DNA from: Hydrogenophaga sp. PAMC20947
GTDB lineage: Bacteria > Pseudomonadota > Gammaproteobacteria > Burkholderiales > Burkholderiaceae_C
Direction: 5' to 3'
Assembly: GCF_004795855.1 (NCBI RefSeq)
Contig: NZ_CP039252.1
Coordinates: 2,790,001-2,854,000 of the forward strand
Length of the DNA stretch: 64,000 nt
Shown here: positions 37,237 through 46,129 of the stretch, one piece after another
Numbering within the stretch: position 1 is the stretch's first letter
Layout: every line of letters starts with the position of its first letter
Translations under genes and position numbers: made by a program
Notes under the pieces: generated by a model
The model's database searches: none
What the model was told of the DNA's origin: nothing
Seen by the model: the letters and a program-made list of their open reading frames with translations, nothing else

Positions 37237-37280
37237 GGTGTCTGTCTCCTAAGGGCGTCGAAAAAAGGCAGCGCTGGAAA

Positions 37281-37616
37281 TCAGTGCGTTGCCATGGACT
37301 CGGCGTAACGGCCGGCCATCAGGATGCTGGCGTGCAGCTGCGTGGTGGTGGTGTTGTCGACCTTCTTCACGTTGTGGTTGGTCAGCAGGCTCCAGACCAA
37401 TTCGTCGTCCACCCGAAAACGGCACAACAACATGTTGCTCGAGGCGATTTTGAGCAGCTGGGCCGTGGACAACATGCCCAGCAGATCAGCGGCTTCTTCG
37501 CTCAAACCCAGACGGAACAGAGCTTCAGCGCGGTCCTTGCGGATCATGTTTTGCGCCAGCATGAGGTAGGTCAGGTTGGCTTCGCGGATTTCGACCAAGA
37601 GTTGTTCGCTGTCCAT
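37281..37616 (-). CDS. flhD: Flagellar master regulator subunit FlhD
   Basis: FlhD partners FlhC. The 111-residue all-helical protein begins MDSEQLLVEIREANLTYLML, typical of the family, and has LGMLSTAQLLKIASSN in the middle. The ATG at 37616 follows an AAGGAGA site; the longer frame extends 57 residues into the leader and does not resemble FlhD. It is the first gene of the flhDC operon, transcribed away from fliC. Confidence 0.96.
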   Translation of the reverse strand: MDSEQLLVEIREANLTYLMLAQNMIRKDRAEALFRLGLSEEAADLLGMLSTAQLLKIASSNMLLCRFRVDDELVWSLLTNHNVKKVDNTTTTQLHASILMAGRYAESMATH

Positions 37617-38503
37617 GGGGTTCTCCTTCGGGTGAATGACCCAGGTCTTCGATGTGGGCGGGTTGCTTACATCTGTTGACCTGATGTGAGTAATTGTGTC
37701 GAGCGTAAAAATTTCTTGAATCGGCGAATGGCTGTTTGACTTGTCAGGGGTCACACCTGTGCTTGTCAGGTTTTTTCCTACAACCAAAGAACTAACACCG
37801 CGCCAACCGGCCCGATCCTCCCATTGATCTCATCGAGATCTCACGCAGATCACGTCCAGGTCCGGCCTTGAACTCACCTTGAGCGGCCCTGAACCCGCCC
37901 TGCCCACGCTCGCACCTCCGAACACGCTGCGGCCGAGCGGTCGCCAAACTTCACATCGCCTGTGGCAGGCCGATACAGGTGAAACCGGATGCAGAGAAAC
38001 CCAATCAACCAGGGCTTTTGAACCCTCTACCCCAGCGTTTTCTCAGCCACCCTTCGGCGCGGCTCACAGCGCATTTCAGGGAGGCGCGGTGCCGGGCCAT
38101 GACCAAGCGCATTGGATGGAGGGTGCCCACAAGCTTCAAACCCAAGGGAGCCACGCCACTCACAAGTAGCCCGCACCGCACCGCTGGAAGGCTCGATCCC
38201 ACGACCATGCAGTTGGCCGGGCTGGGCGCAGCAAAGGCGAGAACTGGGACACACATTTCCCTCTTTTTCAAGCAAACAGATACAAGTCAACGCTAAAGAA
38301 TAGGCCGGGACCACCGAAATTGAACTCAACGGACTTCTAAAAAGGGTTCGTCGTCCGGCAAGCGAAGCGGCGAGATGGCAAAAGTGGCCCCAGGGTCCAG
38401 CCGGCTCGCCACCAGCAACCGGTCATGGCGGCTGGCAGCAATGCTGGCGTTGAGATTGGCAGCAATGCCGGATTACTTTTATTTCATTTTTTAGGAGTTA
38501 GTT
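37617..38503. promoter_or_regulatory. Divergent flhD-fliC control region (887 bases)
   Basis: No convincing gene lies here. An exact dyad GATCTC-ATC-GAGATC (37826-37840) sits about 210 bases upstream of flhD and may be an operator. GCCGATAC at 37969-37976 resembles a sigma-28 minus-10 without a good partner. Near fliC a TGGCAGCAATGC direct repeat occurs at 38433-38444 and 38457-38468 in the leader. A TAGGAG ribosome site precedes fliC. The long flhD leader would allow multi-input control, as in enteric bacteria. Confidence 0.6.
38294..38320 (+). promoter_or_regulatory. Candidate sigma-28 promoter of fliC
   Basis: TAAAGAAT (38294-38301) and ACCGAAAT (38313-38320) are spaced by exactly 11 bases, six and five of eight matches to the FliA consensus. 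The untranslated leader would be about 175 bases. It is weaker than the flgM and cheY sites. Confidence 0.5.
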
Positions 38504-39328
38504 ATGAGCTCGATCAACACCAACGTAATGTCCCTGAACGCACAGCGCAACTTGTCGGCATCGTCCGGCGCGCTGGCCACCTCCATGCAGCGCTTGTCCT
38601 CGGGCCTGCGCGTCAACAGCGCCAAGGACGACTCCGCTGGCCTGGCCATCGCAGAACGCATGAACGCCCAGGTCAAGGGCATGAACGTGGCCATCCGCAA
38701 CGCGAACGACGGTATCTCGCTGGCTCAAACCGCTGAAGGCGCGTTGGGCAAGGTGGGCGACAACCTGCAGCGCATGCGTGAATTGGCTGTGCAGTCTGCC
38801 AACGCGACCAACTCGACCTCGGACCGCACCAACCTCAACGCCGAATACACGCAGCTGTCCGCCGAGGTGACGCGTGTCCTCACCGGCACCAAGTTCAACG
38901 GCACCGACTTGTTGTCCACCGCTGCCTCCCAGTCCTTCCAGGTGGGCGCCAACAACGTGGCCACTGACAAGATCGCTGTCAACACCACCAACCTGACCAC
39001 CGGCACCGGCGTGGCGGCAGTGACAGCCGGAAACATCTCCACCGCCGCCACAGCCTTGACACAGATGGACAGCCTCGACACGGCCATCAACGAGATCACC
39101 TCGGCCCGGGCGACCTATGGTGCCGTGCAAAACCGCTTCGACTCCGTGATTGCCAACCTGCAGGTGGCCTCTGAGAACCAGGCTGCTTCGCGTGGTCGCA
39201 TCATGGACGCCGACTTCGCCACAGAAACTTCCAACCTGTCGCGAGGGCAGATTCTGCAGCAAGCCGGTACCGCCATGATCGCCCAGGCCAACCAGCTCCC
39301 CCAAGGCGTCTTGTCCCTGCTGCGTTGA
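38504..39328 (+). CDS. fliC: Flagellin (filament subunit)
   Basis: FliC polymerises into the filament. The 274-residue protein is short for a flagellin: it has the conserved N-terminal helix ([20 protein letters not shown], then [19 protein letters not shown]) and C-terminal helix ([20 protein letters not shown]) with only a small variable region between. The middle is rich in Thr and Ala, so O-glycosylation is conceivable. It is followed by two hairpins and then fliD. It is the only flagellin gene in the window. Confidence 0.97.
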   Translation: MSSINTNVMSLNAQRNLSASSGALATSMQRLSSGLRVNSAKDDSAGLAIAERMNAQVKGMNVAIRNANDGISLAQTAEGALGKVGDNLQRMRELAVQSANATNSTSDRTNLNAEYTQLSAEVTRVLTGTKFNGTDLLSTAASQSFQVGANNVATDKIAVNTTNLTTGTGVAAVTAGNISTAATALTQMDSLDTAINEITSARATYGAVQNRFDSVIANLQVASENQAASRGRIMDADFATETSNLSRGQILQQAGTAMIAQANQLPQGVLSLLR

Positions 39329-39377
39329 TCACCCTTCGGGCGACCGACTCTCCACTTCGAGGGCCGGAGCCCGACAA

Positions 39378-39467
39378 ACGGAGGTTCGATTCACCTCCGT
39401 GGTCCCAGCATCCCCTCTCAAGGGGGATTCACAGAGCACATGCCATTCGCGTGTGGTCTGTGAATCC
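39378..39467. terminator. Two hairpins between fliC and fliD
   Basis: The first (39378-39400) has perfect 8-base arms (ACGGAGGT and ACCTCCGT). The second (39425-39467) has 18-base arms with two mismatches and a 7-base loop. Neither ends in a T-run, so they may be mRNA stabilisers or attenuators that set fliC above fliD rather than full terminators. Confidence 0.6.
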
Positions 39468-39599
39468 GCATTCACACTTCGACACCGCCGTCTCCTGGCA
39501 CCTGCATTCCCCGCCGGAACAGGAAACAAGCCTTCGGGTTTCCCAGCCTCACGCTGCAGCTACAGGAGACGCGAGCGGAGCAACCGACCAGGAGTTCCC

Positions 39600-41015
39600 A
39601 TGGCAACCATCTCGTCCCCAGGCATCGGCAGCGGCATCGATGTCTCGTCCATCGTCAGCCAACTGGTGGCCCTTGAGCGGGCGCCACTGACCCAGCTCCA
39701 GTCCACGGCCAGAACCACCCAGACCAAGCTCTCAACCTATGGCACGATCGCCTCGCAGGTGTCGGCACTCGGCGACGCAGCGGCCAAGCTGGGCTCCAGC
39801 TCGGGATGGAACGCGGTCAGCGCCACCTCATCCAACACCTCCGCGATCGGTGTCACGGTTTCGGCCGGCACAGCAGCCACGGCCTTGACCATGGAAGTGT
39901 CCCAATTGGCCAAGGCTCAATCGGCCGCGTCCAGCGCCGTCCCCACGGCCTCAGCCGTGGGCACAGGCAGCATGACCATCGAGCTGGGTGCCTGGAGCGG
40001 CAACAGTTTCACAGCCGGTTCGGCCACCCCGGTGAGCATCACCATCGAAGCGGGCCAAGACAGCCTCACCGAGATCGCGGCCAAGATCAACGATGCTGGC
40101 GCTGGCGTATCGGCGACGGTACTGAAAGATGCCTCGGGCGAGCGCCTGTTGTTGCGCTCAAAGGAAACAGGCGCAGAGAACGGTTTCAAAATTTCGGTGA
40201 CCGACGACGACGGCAACAACGGCGACAACATCGGTTTGTCCCGGTTGGGGTTTGACCTGGCGAGCGGCTCCGGCCTGACGCAAACCCAGTCCGGACAAAA
40301 TGCCCTTGCCACCATCAACAACGTGTCCATTTCTTCGGCGAGCAACCTGCTGAAAGACACCTTGCCCGGCATCAGCATTCAGCTCTCACAGGTGACCACG
40401 TCTCCCGTAGAGATCAACGTCACCAAAGACACGGAAACGGTCAGCGCCAACGTGCAAGCTTTTGTGAGCGCATACAACACGCTCAATGCCACGCTGGCCA
40501 GCGCAACCAAATACGACTCGTCGACTCAAACGGCAGGTACATTGCAAGGCGACTCCACGGCCACAGGCCTGCAAAATGCCTTGCGCGCCATGATGCGCTC
40601 GGTGACCGGCAGTTCGGCCTACAGCCGGCTCTCGGATGTCGGCATCGAACTCCAGTCCGATGGCAGTCTGGCAACCGACTCCACCAAGTTCTCGAGTGCC
40701 CTAAGCAATCTGGACGAACTCAAGTCGTTGTTCACCATCGCCACCGGCAGCTCAACGACACAAGGGTTTGGTTTGAAGATCAAAGAATTCGCCTCTGCCC
40801 TGATTGACACCGGCGGGCGAATCACCAACCGCACAGACGCTTTGCAAAGCGCCATCGACCGCAACACAGACGATCAGGAACGCGTAACCGACAGGGCCGC
40901 CCGTGCCGAAGTGCGGTACCTGGCGCAGTACAACGCCATGGACGCCAACGTGGCCAAGCTGAGCGCCCTCAACAGCTTCATCACCCAGCAGATCACGTTG
41001 TGGAACAACGCTTGA
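39600..41015 (+). CDS. fliD: Filament cap protein FliD (HAP2)
   Basis: FliD caps the filament tip and assists flagellin folding. The 471-residue protein starts MATISSPGIGSGIDVSSIVS, typical of FliD, with FliD_N at about 10-105 and FliD_C (FVSAYNTLNATLASATKYDS onward). E. coli FliD is 468 residues. The ATG at 39600 has an AGGAG site five bases upstream; earlier in-frame residues are leader sequence. Confidence 0.95.
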   Translation: MATISSPGIGSGIDVSSIVSQLVALERAPLTQLQSTARTTQTKLSTYGTIASQVSALGDAAAKLGSSSGWNAVSATSSNTSAIGVTVSAGTAATALTMEVSQLAKAQSAASSAVPTASAVGTGSMTIELGAWSGNSFTAGSATPVSITIEAGQDSLTEIAAKINDAGAGVSATVLKDASGERLLLRSKETGAENGFKISVTDDDGNNGDNIGLSRLGFDLASGSGLTQTQSGQNALATINNVSISSASNLLKDTLPGISIQLSQVTTSPVEINVTKDTETVSANVQAFVSAYNTLNATLASATKYDSSTQTAGTLQGDSTATGLQNALRAMMRSVTGSSAYSRLSDVGIELQSDGSLATDSTKFSSALSNLDELKSLFTIATGSSTTQGFGLKIKEFASALIDTGGRITNRTDALQSAIDRNTDDQERVTDRAARAEVRYLAQYNAMDANVAKLSALNSFITQQITLWNNA

Positions 41016-41241
41016 CCCTGCCCAGTCATGTCGCGCAACAACATCAAGTGCAGGAGCCTCCATGTTTGAAACCGCACACAGCCCAGTGACCGCCTGGAAC
41101 ACCACTTCAGGCAGCCGCTTCACGTCTGATCCTGATTCCGTTGAAACCATGAACACGGGCACCGAAATCCCTCTGCCCATGGCTACAGTCCCCGCCTTTG
41201 ATGCCGATACAAAAAGGTATCAGCCACAAGGAAGCGACACC

Positions 41242-41673
41242 ATGTTTACCTCCGTACAGTCCCGTGCCAACGCCTACCGCCGCATCGCCGCAGAGACCAG
41301 CGTGCAGGGTGCCAATCCTCACCAACTGGTGGGTTTGCTGTACGACGCACTGCTGCAATCGATTGCCGCAGCGCGCGGTGCCCTCGCACGTGGCGAGATC
41401 GATGCCAAAGGCGTTGCCATCGGCAAAGCCGTTCGCATCCTTGAAGAAGGGCTCAAGGCTGGCTTGAACCTCGATCAGGGCGGCGAGATCGCTGCCAACC
41501 TGCAGGGGTTGTACGCCTACAGCGTGATACGCCTGACCTACGCCAACCTCCGCAACGACGAAGCCGCGCTTGAGGAGGTGACGCAGCTGATCGAGCCCGT
41601 GGCCTCTGCATGGAAACAGATCAGCGGGACCGCACCCACCCCATCGTTGCCCGCCACGGGCCCTGGAGCCTGA
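41242..41673 (+). CDS. fliS: Flagellin chaperone FliS
   Basis: FliS is the export chaperone of flagellin. From the ATG at 41242 the product has 143 residues, starting MFTSVQSRANAYRRIAAET, with the family core ANPHQLVGLLYDALLQSIAA. An AAGGAAG site lies seven bases upstream. The frame is open from an ATG at 41062, which also has a strong AGGAG site, so a 203-residue form with a 60-residue extension is possible. It follows fliD and precedes fliT by two bases. Confidence 0.93.
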   Translation: MFTSVQSRANAYRRIAAETSVQGANPHQLVGLLYDALLQSIAAARGALARGEIDAKGVAIGKAVRILEEGLKAGLNLDQGGEIAANLQGLYAYSVIRLTYANLRNDEAALEEVTQLIEPVASAWKQISGTAPTPSLPATGPGA

Positions 41674-41675
41674 CC

Positions 41676-41972
41676 ATGGAGCACACACTGTTGGACTACT
41701 ACAAAGCCATTGAAAACGCGAGCCAGAAGATGCTGGACGCCGCCCGCACGAAAAACTGGGACCAGGTGGTGCACATGGAAGGGACCTGCACGTTGCTGAT
41801 CGCTCAGCTGCGAAGCAAGGCCAGGTCCAAAGCGCTGGACGCCGAAGAGCGCAAAGAAAAGACGCGCATCATGCAACGCATCCTGCGCACCGATGCCGAG
41901 ATCCGCAACCTGGCCGAACCCTGGCTCAGCGACCTCGCCTTGATGATGGACAAAACCGCGAGTATTCATTGA
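41676..41972 (+). CDS. fliT: Flagellar export chaperone FliT
   Basis: FliT-type chaperone, 98 residues, all helical (LLDYYKAIENASQKMLDAAR, then RIMQRILRTDAEIRNLAEPW). In enterics FliT escorts FliD and restrains FlhDC. The assignment comes from size, helical pattern and its place directly after fliS. It ends the fliCDST unit; a repeat begins within a few bases of the stop. Confidence 0.85.
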   Translation: MEHTLLDYYKAIENASQKMLDAARTKNWDQVVHMEGTCTLLIAQLRSKARSKALDAEERKEKTRIMQRILRTDAEIRNLAEPWLSDLALMMDKTASIH

Positions 41973-41975
41973 ACC

Positions 41976-42055
41976 ACCTCCGCGCCGCACCTGCGGCGTG
42001 CGACCCCTTCAAGGGGGCGGTGCTGGTGACCCGACAAAGCCCACTCCACGGCACC
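41976..42055 (-). repeat. Intergenic repeat, copy 6 (after fliT)
   Basis: A reverse-oriented copy: C (CCTCCGCGCCGCACCTGCGG), B (ACCCCTTCAAGGGGGCGG) and a degraded A (ACCCGACAAAGCCCACTCCA). Module C lies about four bases after the fliT stop. It faces copy 7 across the convergent fliT-fliE gap. Confidence 0.75.
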
Positions 42056-42139
42056 CGGGATAAAGCCCGCTCGCTGGAGAAATGCTGGTGAACGAATGAA
42101 GATCGAAACGGGACGGGCTTGGCCATCGAAGGGAGGCCA

Positions 42140-42222
42140 TTCCAGAACGCAGCGGAACCGGCTTCGCCGGGCCGTCAGCTTTGCCCCGTCGAGAGAGTCG
42201 TCCGAAACGCGGCAGGGGGGAG
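42140..42222 (+). repeat. Intergenic repeat, copy 7 (after fliE)
   Basis: A forward copy whose module A is CCGGCTTCGCCGG; B is GCCCCGTCGAGAGAG-like and C is GAAACGCGGCAGGGGGG. C ends two bases before the fliE stop codon, so it again follows a gene's 3' end in the order C-B-A in the sense of that gene. Confidence 0.8.
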
Positions 42223-42224
42223 CG

Positions 42225-42557
42225 TCAAACGCTCATGTTCATGATGTCGGTGTAAGCCTGAACCATGCGATTGCGCACATTGAGCGTGGTCTGGAAACCA
42301 ATCTGGGCCTTTTGCATGGCCAGCATGGTTTCTTCCAGGCTGACCTTGGGGTTGCCCAGCTGCACTTCGGTCTGCAAACGGGTCACCTCGTTCTGGGATG
42401 CGCTGACTTCCTTCAGGGCGGTCTTGAAGTTGTCGGCAAAACCACCCCCCACACCGCCGGCGCCGCCCGGGCCATTGGCGGAAGCGGGTCGCTTCATCTG
42501 CAACCCGGCCGTCGGGCTCAATGCCTGGCTGCTCAACGGCGAAATTCTTGCATCCAT
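42225..42557 (-). CDS. fliE: MS-ring/rod junction protein FliE
   Basis: FliE joins the MS ring to the rod and is one of the first exported proteins. The 110-residue protein has the conserved C-terminal helices (FADNFKTALKEVSASQNEV, then SLEETMLAMQKAQIGFQT, then RNRMVQAYTDIMNM). Its N-terminal third is Gly/Pro-rich. It is transcribed away from fliF, as in many genomes. Confidence 0.95.
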   Translation of the reverse strand: MDARISPLSSQALSPTAGLQMKRPASANGPGGAGGVGGGFADNFKTALKEVSASQNEVTRLQTEVQLGNPKVSLEETMLAMQKAQIGFQTTLNVRNRMVQAYTDIMNMSV

Positions 42558-42739
42558 GGGGGGCTCCTTGCAGATCTAAAGCTAGGCCCCCATGCTAGGG
42601 ACGCAGCGAAGGTCACGCTGTGGGAATAGAGGGTCAAAGTCCACCCTTTTCCCGGCTATGCCTGAGACGGGGGAATCGAATAATGGGTTGCACAAGGGGT
42701 TGAACCCCCACCAATGTCGTTACCTGAGCACCTCGCCCC

Positions 42740-44413
42740 ATGAGCACTTCTGTCGCTGAACTGGATATCCAGCCCCCGAAGCAAAGCGCCCTCGGCGCGG
42801 GCTTCGCTCGCATGGACAACACCCAGAAGACGCGCCTGGCCATGGGTGTCATTGCCCTGCTGGGCATTGTCATGGCCCTGTTCTTCATGGGTCGCGAGCC
42901 CGATTGGCGGGTTCTTTACGCGAACATCAACGACAAAGATGGCGGCGCCATCGTGGCGCAGCTCACCCAGATGAACGTGCCTTACAAGTACACCGAAGGC
43001 GGCCAGGCCATCATGGTGCCTTCTGACAAGGTTCACGACACACGCCTGCGCCTGGCCTCACTCGGTCTGCCCAAGGGTTCGGTCACTGGCTTCGAAATCA
43101 TGGAGTCCAACCGTTTTGGCATGACTCAATTCCAGGAACGGCTGACATTTCAACGGGGCCTGGAGGGCGAGCTCACCCGCTCCATCCAGTCGATTTCTTC
43201 GGTGCAGTCAGCGCGCATCCACCTCGCTCTGCCCAACCAGAATGGCTTCTTTCGCGAGCAACAAAAGCCCTCGGCTTCGGTCCTGCTCACGCTCTACCCC
43301 GGACGCGTCCTGGACAAGGCACAGATCGCCGGCATCGTCCATCTCGTGGCTTCGAGCGTGCCGGAATTGAATCCCAAGGCTGTGAGCATCGTCGACGATG
43401 CGGGCAGCCTGCTCTCAAACTCCTCAGACGACCAGTCGCAGGGCGCCGACAGCGAAAAGCTCAAGTACGTGCAGCAAATGGAGCAGATGTACACCCGGCG
43501 AATCCTCGACATGATCGAACCCCTGGTGGGCGTTGGCAATGTCAAGGCGCAGGTCAATGCCGATGTCGATTTCTCCTTGGTGGAACTGACCTCTGAGCAG
43601 CACCGCCCCAACCAGTCCGCCGAGACCAGCGCTGTGCGCAGCCAGCAAACAGTCGAAGATGGCACAGCCGCCGCTGCACAGCCTGCAGGCGTTCCCGGCG
43701 CCACAACCAACCAGCCGCCGGTGACAGGGACGGCCCCCATCAACGGCGGCGCCGCGCCCCTGAGCGCCGCAGGCAACGCCGACCAGTCTGCCAAGACTCG
43801 CCGCGAATCGGTCATCAACTACGAGGTGGACAAAACGGTCAAGGTGGTTCGCGAAGCAAGCGGTACCGTCAAGCGCCTGAGCGCCGCTGTGGTGGTGAAC
43901 CACCGCACCTCCACCGACAAGAGTGGCAAGGAAACGTCAACAGCCATCCCGCCCGAACAACTGGAGCAAATGACCGCCCTGGTGCGCGAAACCATCGGCT
44001 TCAGCAAAGACAGGGGCGACTCCGTCAACGTGGTCAACGCCGTGTTCAATGTCTCCAAACCCATCGCGGAGGAACCCGTCGCCTGGTGGCTTCTGCCAGA
44101 CAACCAGGAGCTCGCGCGCAGCCTTTCATGGCCCGTCGGCCTGGTGCTGATGGGGTTGGTGGTGCTGATGGGTATGGTCCGCCCCGGAATGAAGATGATG
44201 CGCACGCCCGTTGTTGAAACGCCCGTGAAACCGCAATTTGATGCCGTGCTCAACGAAATGCCAGACCGCCCTGGTTTGCCCATGCCAGAAGTGGACGTGC
44301 AAATCACCAAAGATCAGACCCGGCTGGCAGATGCCAAGCGCCTCGCGCTGGACAATCCAGCCGCCGTGGCCAACATCGTCAAGGGCTGGGTGAACGGCGA
44401 AGCCGCTACCTGA
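42740..44413 (+). CDS. fliF: MS-ring protein FliF
   Basis: FliF forms the MS ring. The 557-residue protein has an N-terminal membrane helix (about 30-50, VIALLGIVMALFFM), RBM domains (VPYKYTEGGQAIMVP, then ESNRFGMTQFQERLTFQRGL) and a C-terminal helix followed by the FliG-binding tail. E. coli FliF is 552 residues. It starts the long fliF-fliK run. Confidence 0.96.
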   Translation: MSTSVAELDIQPPKQSALGAGFARMDNTQKTRLAMGVIALLGIVMALFFMGREPDWRVLYANINDKDGGAIVAQLTQMNVPYKYTEGGQAIMVPSDKVHDTRLRLASLGLPKGSVTGFEIMESNRFGMTQFQERLTFQRGLEGELTRSIQSISSVQSARIHLALPNQNGFFREQQKPSASVLLTLYPGRVLDKAQIAGIVHLVASSVPELNPKAVSIVDDAGSLLSNSSDDQSQGADSEKLKYVQQMEQMYTRRILDMIEPLVGVGNVKAQVNADVDFSLVELTSEQHRPNQSAETSAVRSQQTVEDGTAAAAQPAGVPGATTNQPPVTGTAPINGGAAPLSAAGNADQSAKTRRESVINYEVDKTVKVVREASGTVKRLSAAVVVNHRTSTDKSGKETSTAIPPEQLEQMTALVRETIGFSKDRGDSVNVVNAVFNVSKPIAEEPVAWWLLPDNQELARSLSWPVGLVLMGLVVLMGMVRPGMKMMRTPVVETPVKPQFDAVLNEMPDRPGLPMPEVDVQITKDQTRLADAKRLALDNPAAVANIVKGWVNGEAAT

Positions 44414-44448
44414 TGCCACATCCCCACTACGCACACTGAAGCAACAGC

Positions 44449-45444
44449 ATGGAAGACCAAGGACTGCACGACGCCGCCATCTTTCTCATGTCGCTGGGCG
44501 AAGAGGAAGCGGCTGAAGTGTTCAAACACCTCAGCCCCAAGGAAGTTCAGCGGCTGGGCGAGACCATCGCCAAGACCCGCTCGGTATCCAACGAACGGGT
44601 GAGCCAGGTGATGGAAAAATTCACCAGTGCGGCCTCTTCTGAGAGCCTGCTGGTTTCCGACACCGACAACTATGTGCGCGCGGTGCTCAGACGGGCTCTG
44701 GGCGATGACAAGGCCTCGTTGCTGATCGACCGCATTTTGCAAGGCGGCGACGTCACAGGGATCGAGAGCCTAAAGTGGATGGATGCCATCTCTGTGGCCG
44801 AGTTGCTGCGCAACGAGCATCCGCAGATCATCGCTGCGATCCTGGTGCACCTGGAGTTTGACCAGACGGCTTCCATTCTCAAGAACTTCACAGAACGCAC
44901 ACGCAATGACGTGATGCTGAGGATTGCCACGCTGGAAGGCATCCAGCCCACAGCCCTCAAAGACCTCAACGAAGTGCTCTACAAGATCCTGGCCGGTGGC
45001 GACAAGGTGCGAAAGACCTCCATGGGCGGTGTCAAGGCTGCGGCCGAGATCATCAACATGATGGGCACCCAGATTGAATCCTCGGTGATCGAAACCATTC
45101 GTGAATTCGATGGCGAGCTGGCGCAGAAGATCATGGACAAGATGTTCACCTTCGAAGACCTGCTCAAGCTGGACGGGAAATCGGTGCAGATGATCCTCAA
45201 GGAAGTTTCTGGCGATGCGCTGGTGATCTCGCTCAAGGGTGCTTCGAGCGAGCTGCGAGAGCTGATCCTGGCCAACATGTCCACCCGCGCCGCCGAAGGC
45301 TTGCGCGAAGACCTGGAGTCTCGTGGACCCATCCGCCTGTCGGAAGTGGAGACACACCAAAAGGAAATCCTCAAGGTGGTTCGTCGCCTGTCCGACGAGG
45401 GCAGCATCATGATCGGTGGAGGCGAGGATGAGAGCTTTGTCTAG
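44449..45444 (+). CDS. fliG: Motor switch protein FliG
   Basis: FliG transmits torque from MotA to the rotor. The 331-residue length equals E. coli FliG. The middle EHPQIIAAILVHLE segment (about 123-136) and the C-terminal torque helix (MFTFEDLLKLDGKSVQMIL) are visible. It follows fliF by 35 bases and overlaps fliH. Confidence 0.97.
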   Translation: MEDQGLHDAAIFLMSLGEEEAAEVFKHLSPKEVQRLGETIAKTRSVSNERVSQVMEKFTSAASSESLLVSDTDNYVRAVLRRALGDDKASLLIDRILQGGDVTGIESLKWMDAISVAELLRNEHPQIIAAILVHLEFDQTASILKNFTERTRNDVMLRIATLEGIQPTALKDLNEVLYKILAGGDKVRKTSMGGVKAAAEIINMMGTQIESSVIETIREFDGELAQKIMDKMFTFEDLLKLDGKSVQMILKEVSGDALVISLKGASSELRELILANMSTRAAEGLREDLESRGPIRLSEVETHQKEILKVVRRLSDEGSIMIGGGEDESFV

Positions 45445-46129
45445 GTCCAGTGCCCACTCACGGTTCGTCCCTCGCGAGGAAATTGACGGCGTATCCGCCT
45501 GGCAGTTTTCCTCCATGGACGACGAGGAAGACAGTCCATCTGAGGCCACGGCCCCCGAAGTCGACCCCATGGACAACAGTTCGGTACAGGAAGCTCTGGA
45601 TGCGGCCTACCGGGAAGGGTATGCCACCGGCCATGAGGCGGGGACGCAAGAGACCCACGCAGCCATGGAAGCCGGGATTCGCAAGACCACGGACGAGGCT
45701 GCCGTGCGCATGGGTGAACTGTTGCACACCATGACTGATCAGCTGTTGTCCAGCGAGCAGGCCATCGCGCGGCAGATGCTGGACCTTGCCTGCGAGCTGG
45801 CCCGCCAGGTGATTCGGCAAGAGCTCAAGACCAACACCCGTCACCTGCGCGCCGTCATCGGCGAGGCCCTGGAAATGATGGTCGACGACGGCTTGCCAGC
45901 CGCCGTCCACATGAACCCGGACGATCTCGCTGCGATGAAAGAGGCTTTGCTCGAGACCCTGGGTGAAAACGCCCCCGAATTCATTGCCGACCCCACCATC
46001 TCGCCAGGGGGATGCCTCGTGAAATCGCCGAGTACAACGGTGGATGCCAGCATCGAAAAGCGCTGGTCCAGGGCCATGGGCAATCTGGGCCTGGAAGCCA
46101 GCTGGCAAACCGAGAGCGATGATGTCTGA
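45428..46129 (+). CDS. fliH: Export ATPase regulator FliH
   Basis: FliH is a stator-like dimer that restrains FliI and docks it to the export gate. The 233-residue protein has the small Gly-containing stretch [15 protein letters not shown] (repeat typical of FliH), then a coiled-coil helix and a C-terminal domain ([20 protein letters not shown]). The ATG at 45428 overlaps fliG by 17 bases; a GTG at 45416 is an alternative. Confidence 0.93.
   Translation: MRALSRSSAHSRFVPREEIDGVSAWQFSSMDDEEDSPSEATAPEVDPMDNSSVQEALDAAYREGYATGHEAGTQETHAAMEAGIRKTTDEAAVRMGELLHTMTDQLLSSEQAIARQMLDLACELARQVIRQELKTNTRHLRAVIGEALEMMVDDGLPAAVHMNPDDLAAMKEALLETLGENAPEFIADPTISPGGCLVKSPSTTVDASIEKRWSRAMGNLGLEASWQTESDDV

Noticed and set aside
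37979..38296. 105-residue frame just after a GCCGATAC box in the flhD-fliC gap
   Set aside because: The composition looks random, there is no ribosome site, and the box has no minus-35 at the right distance.
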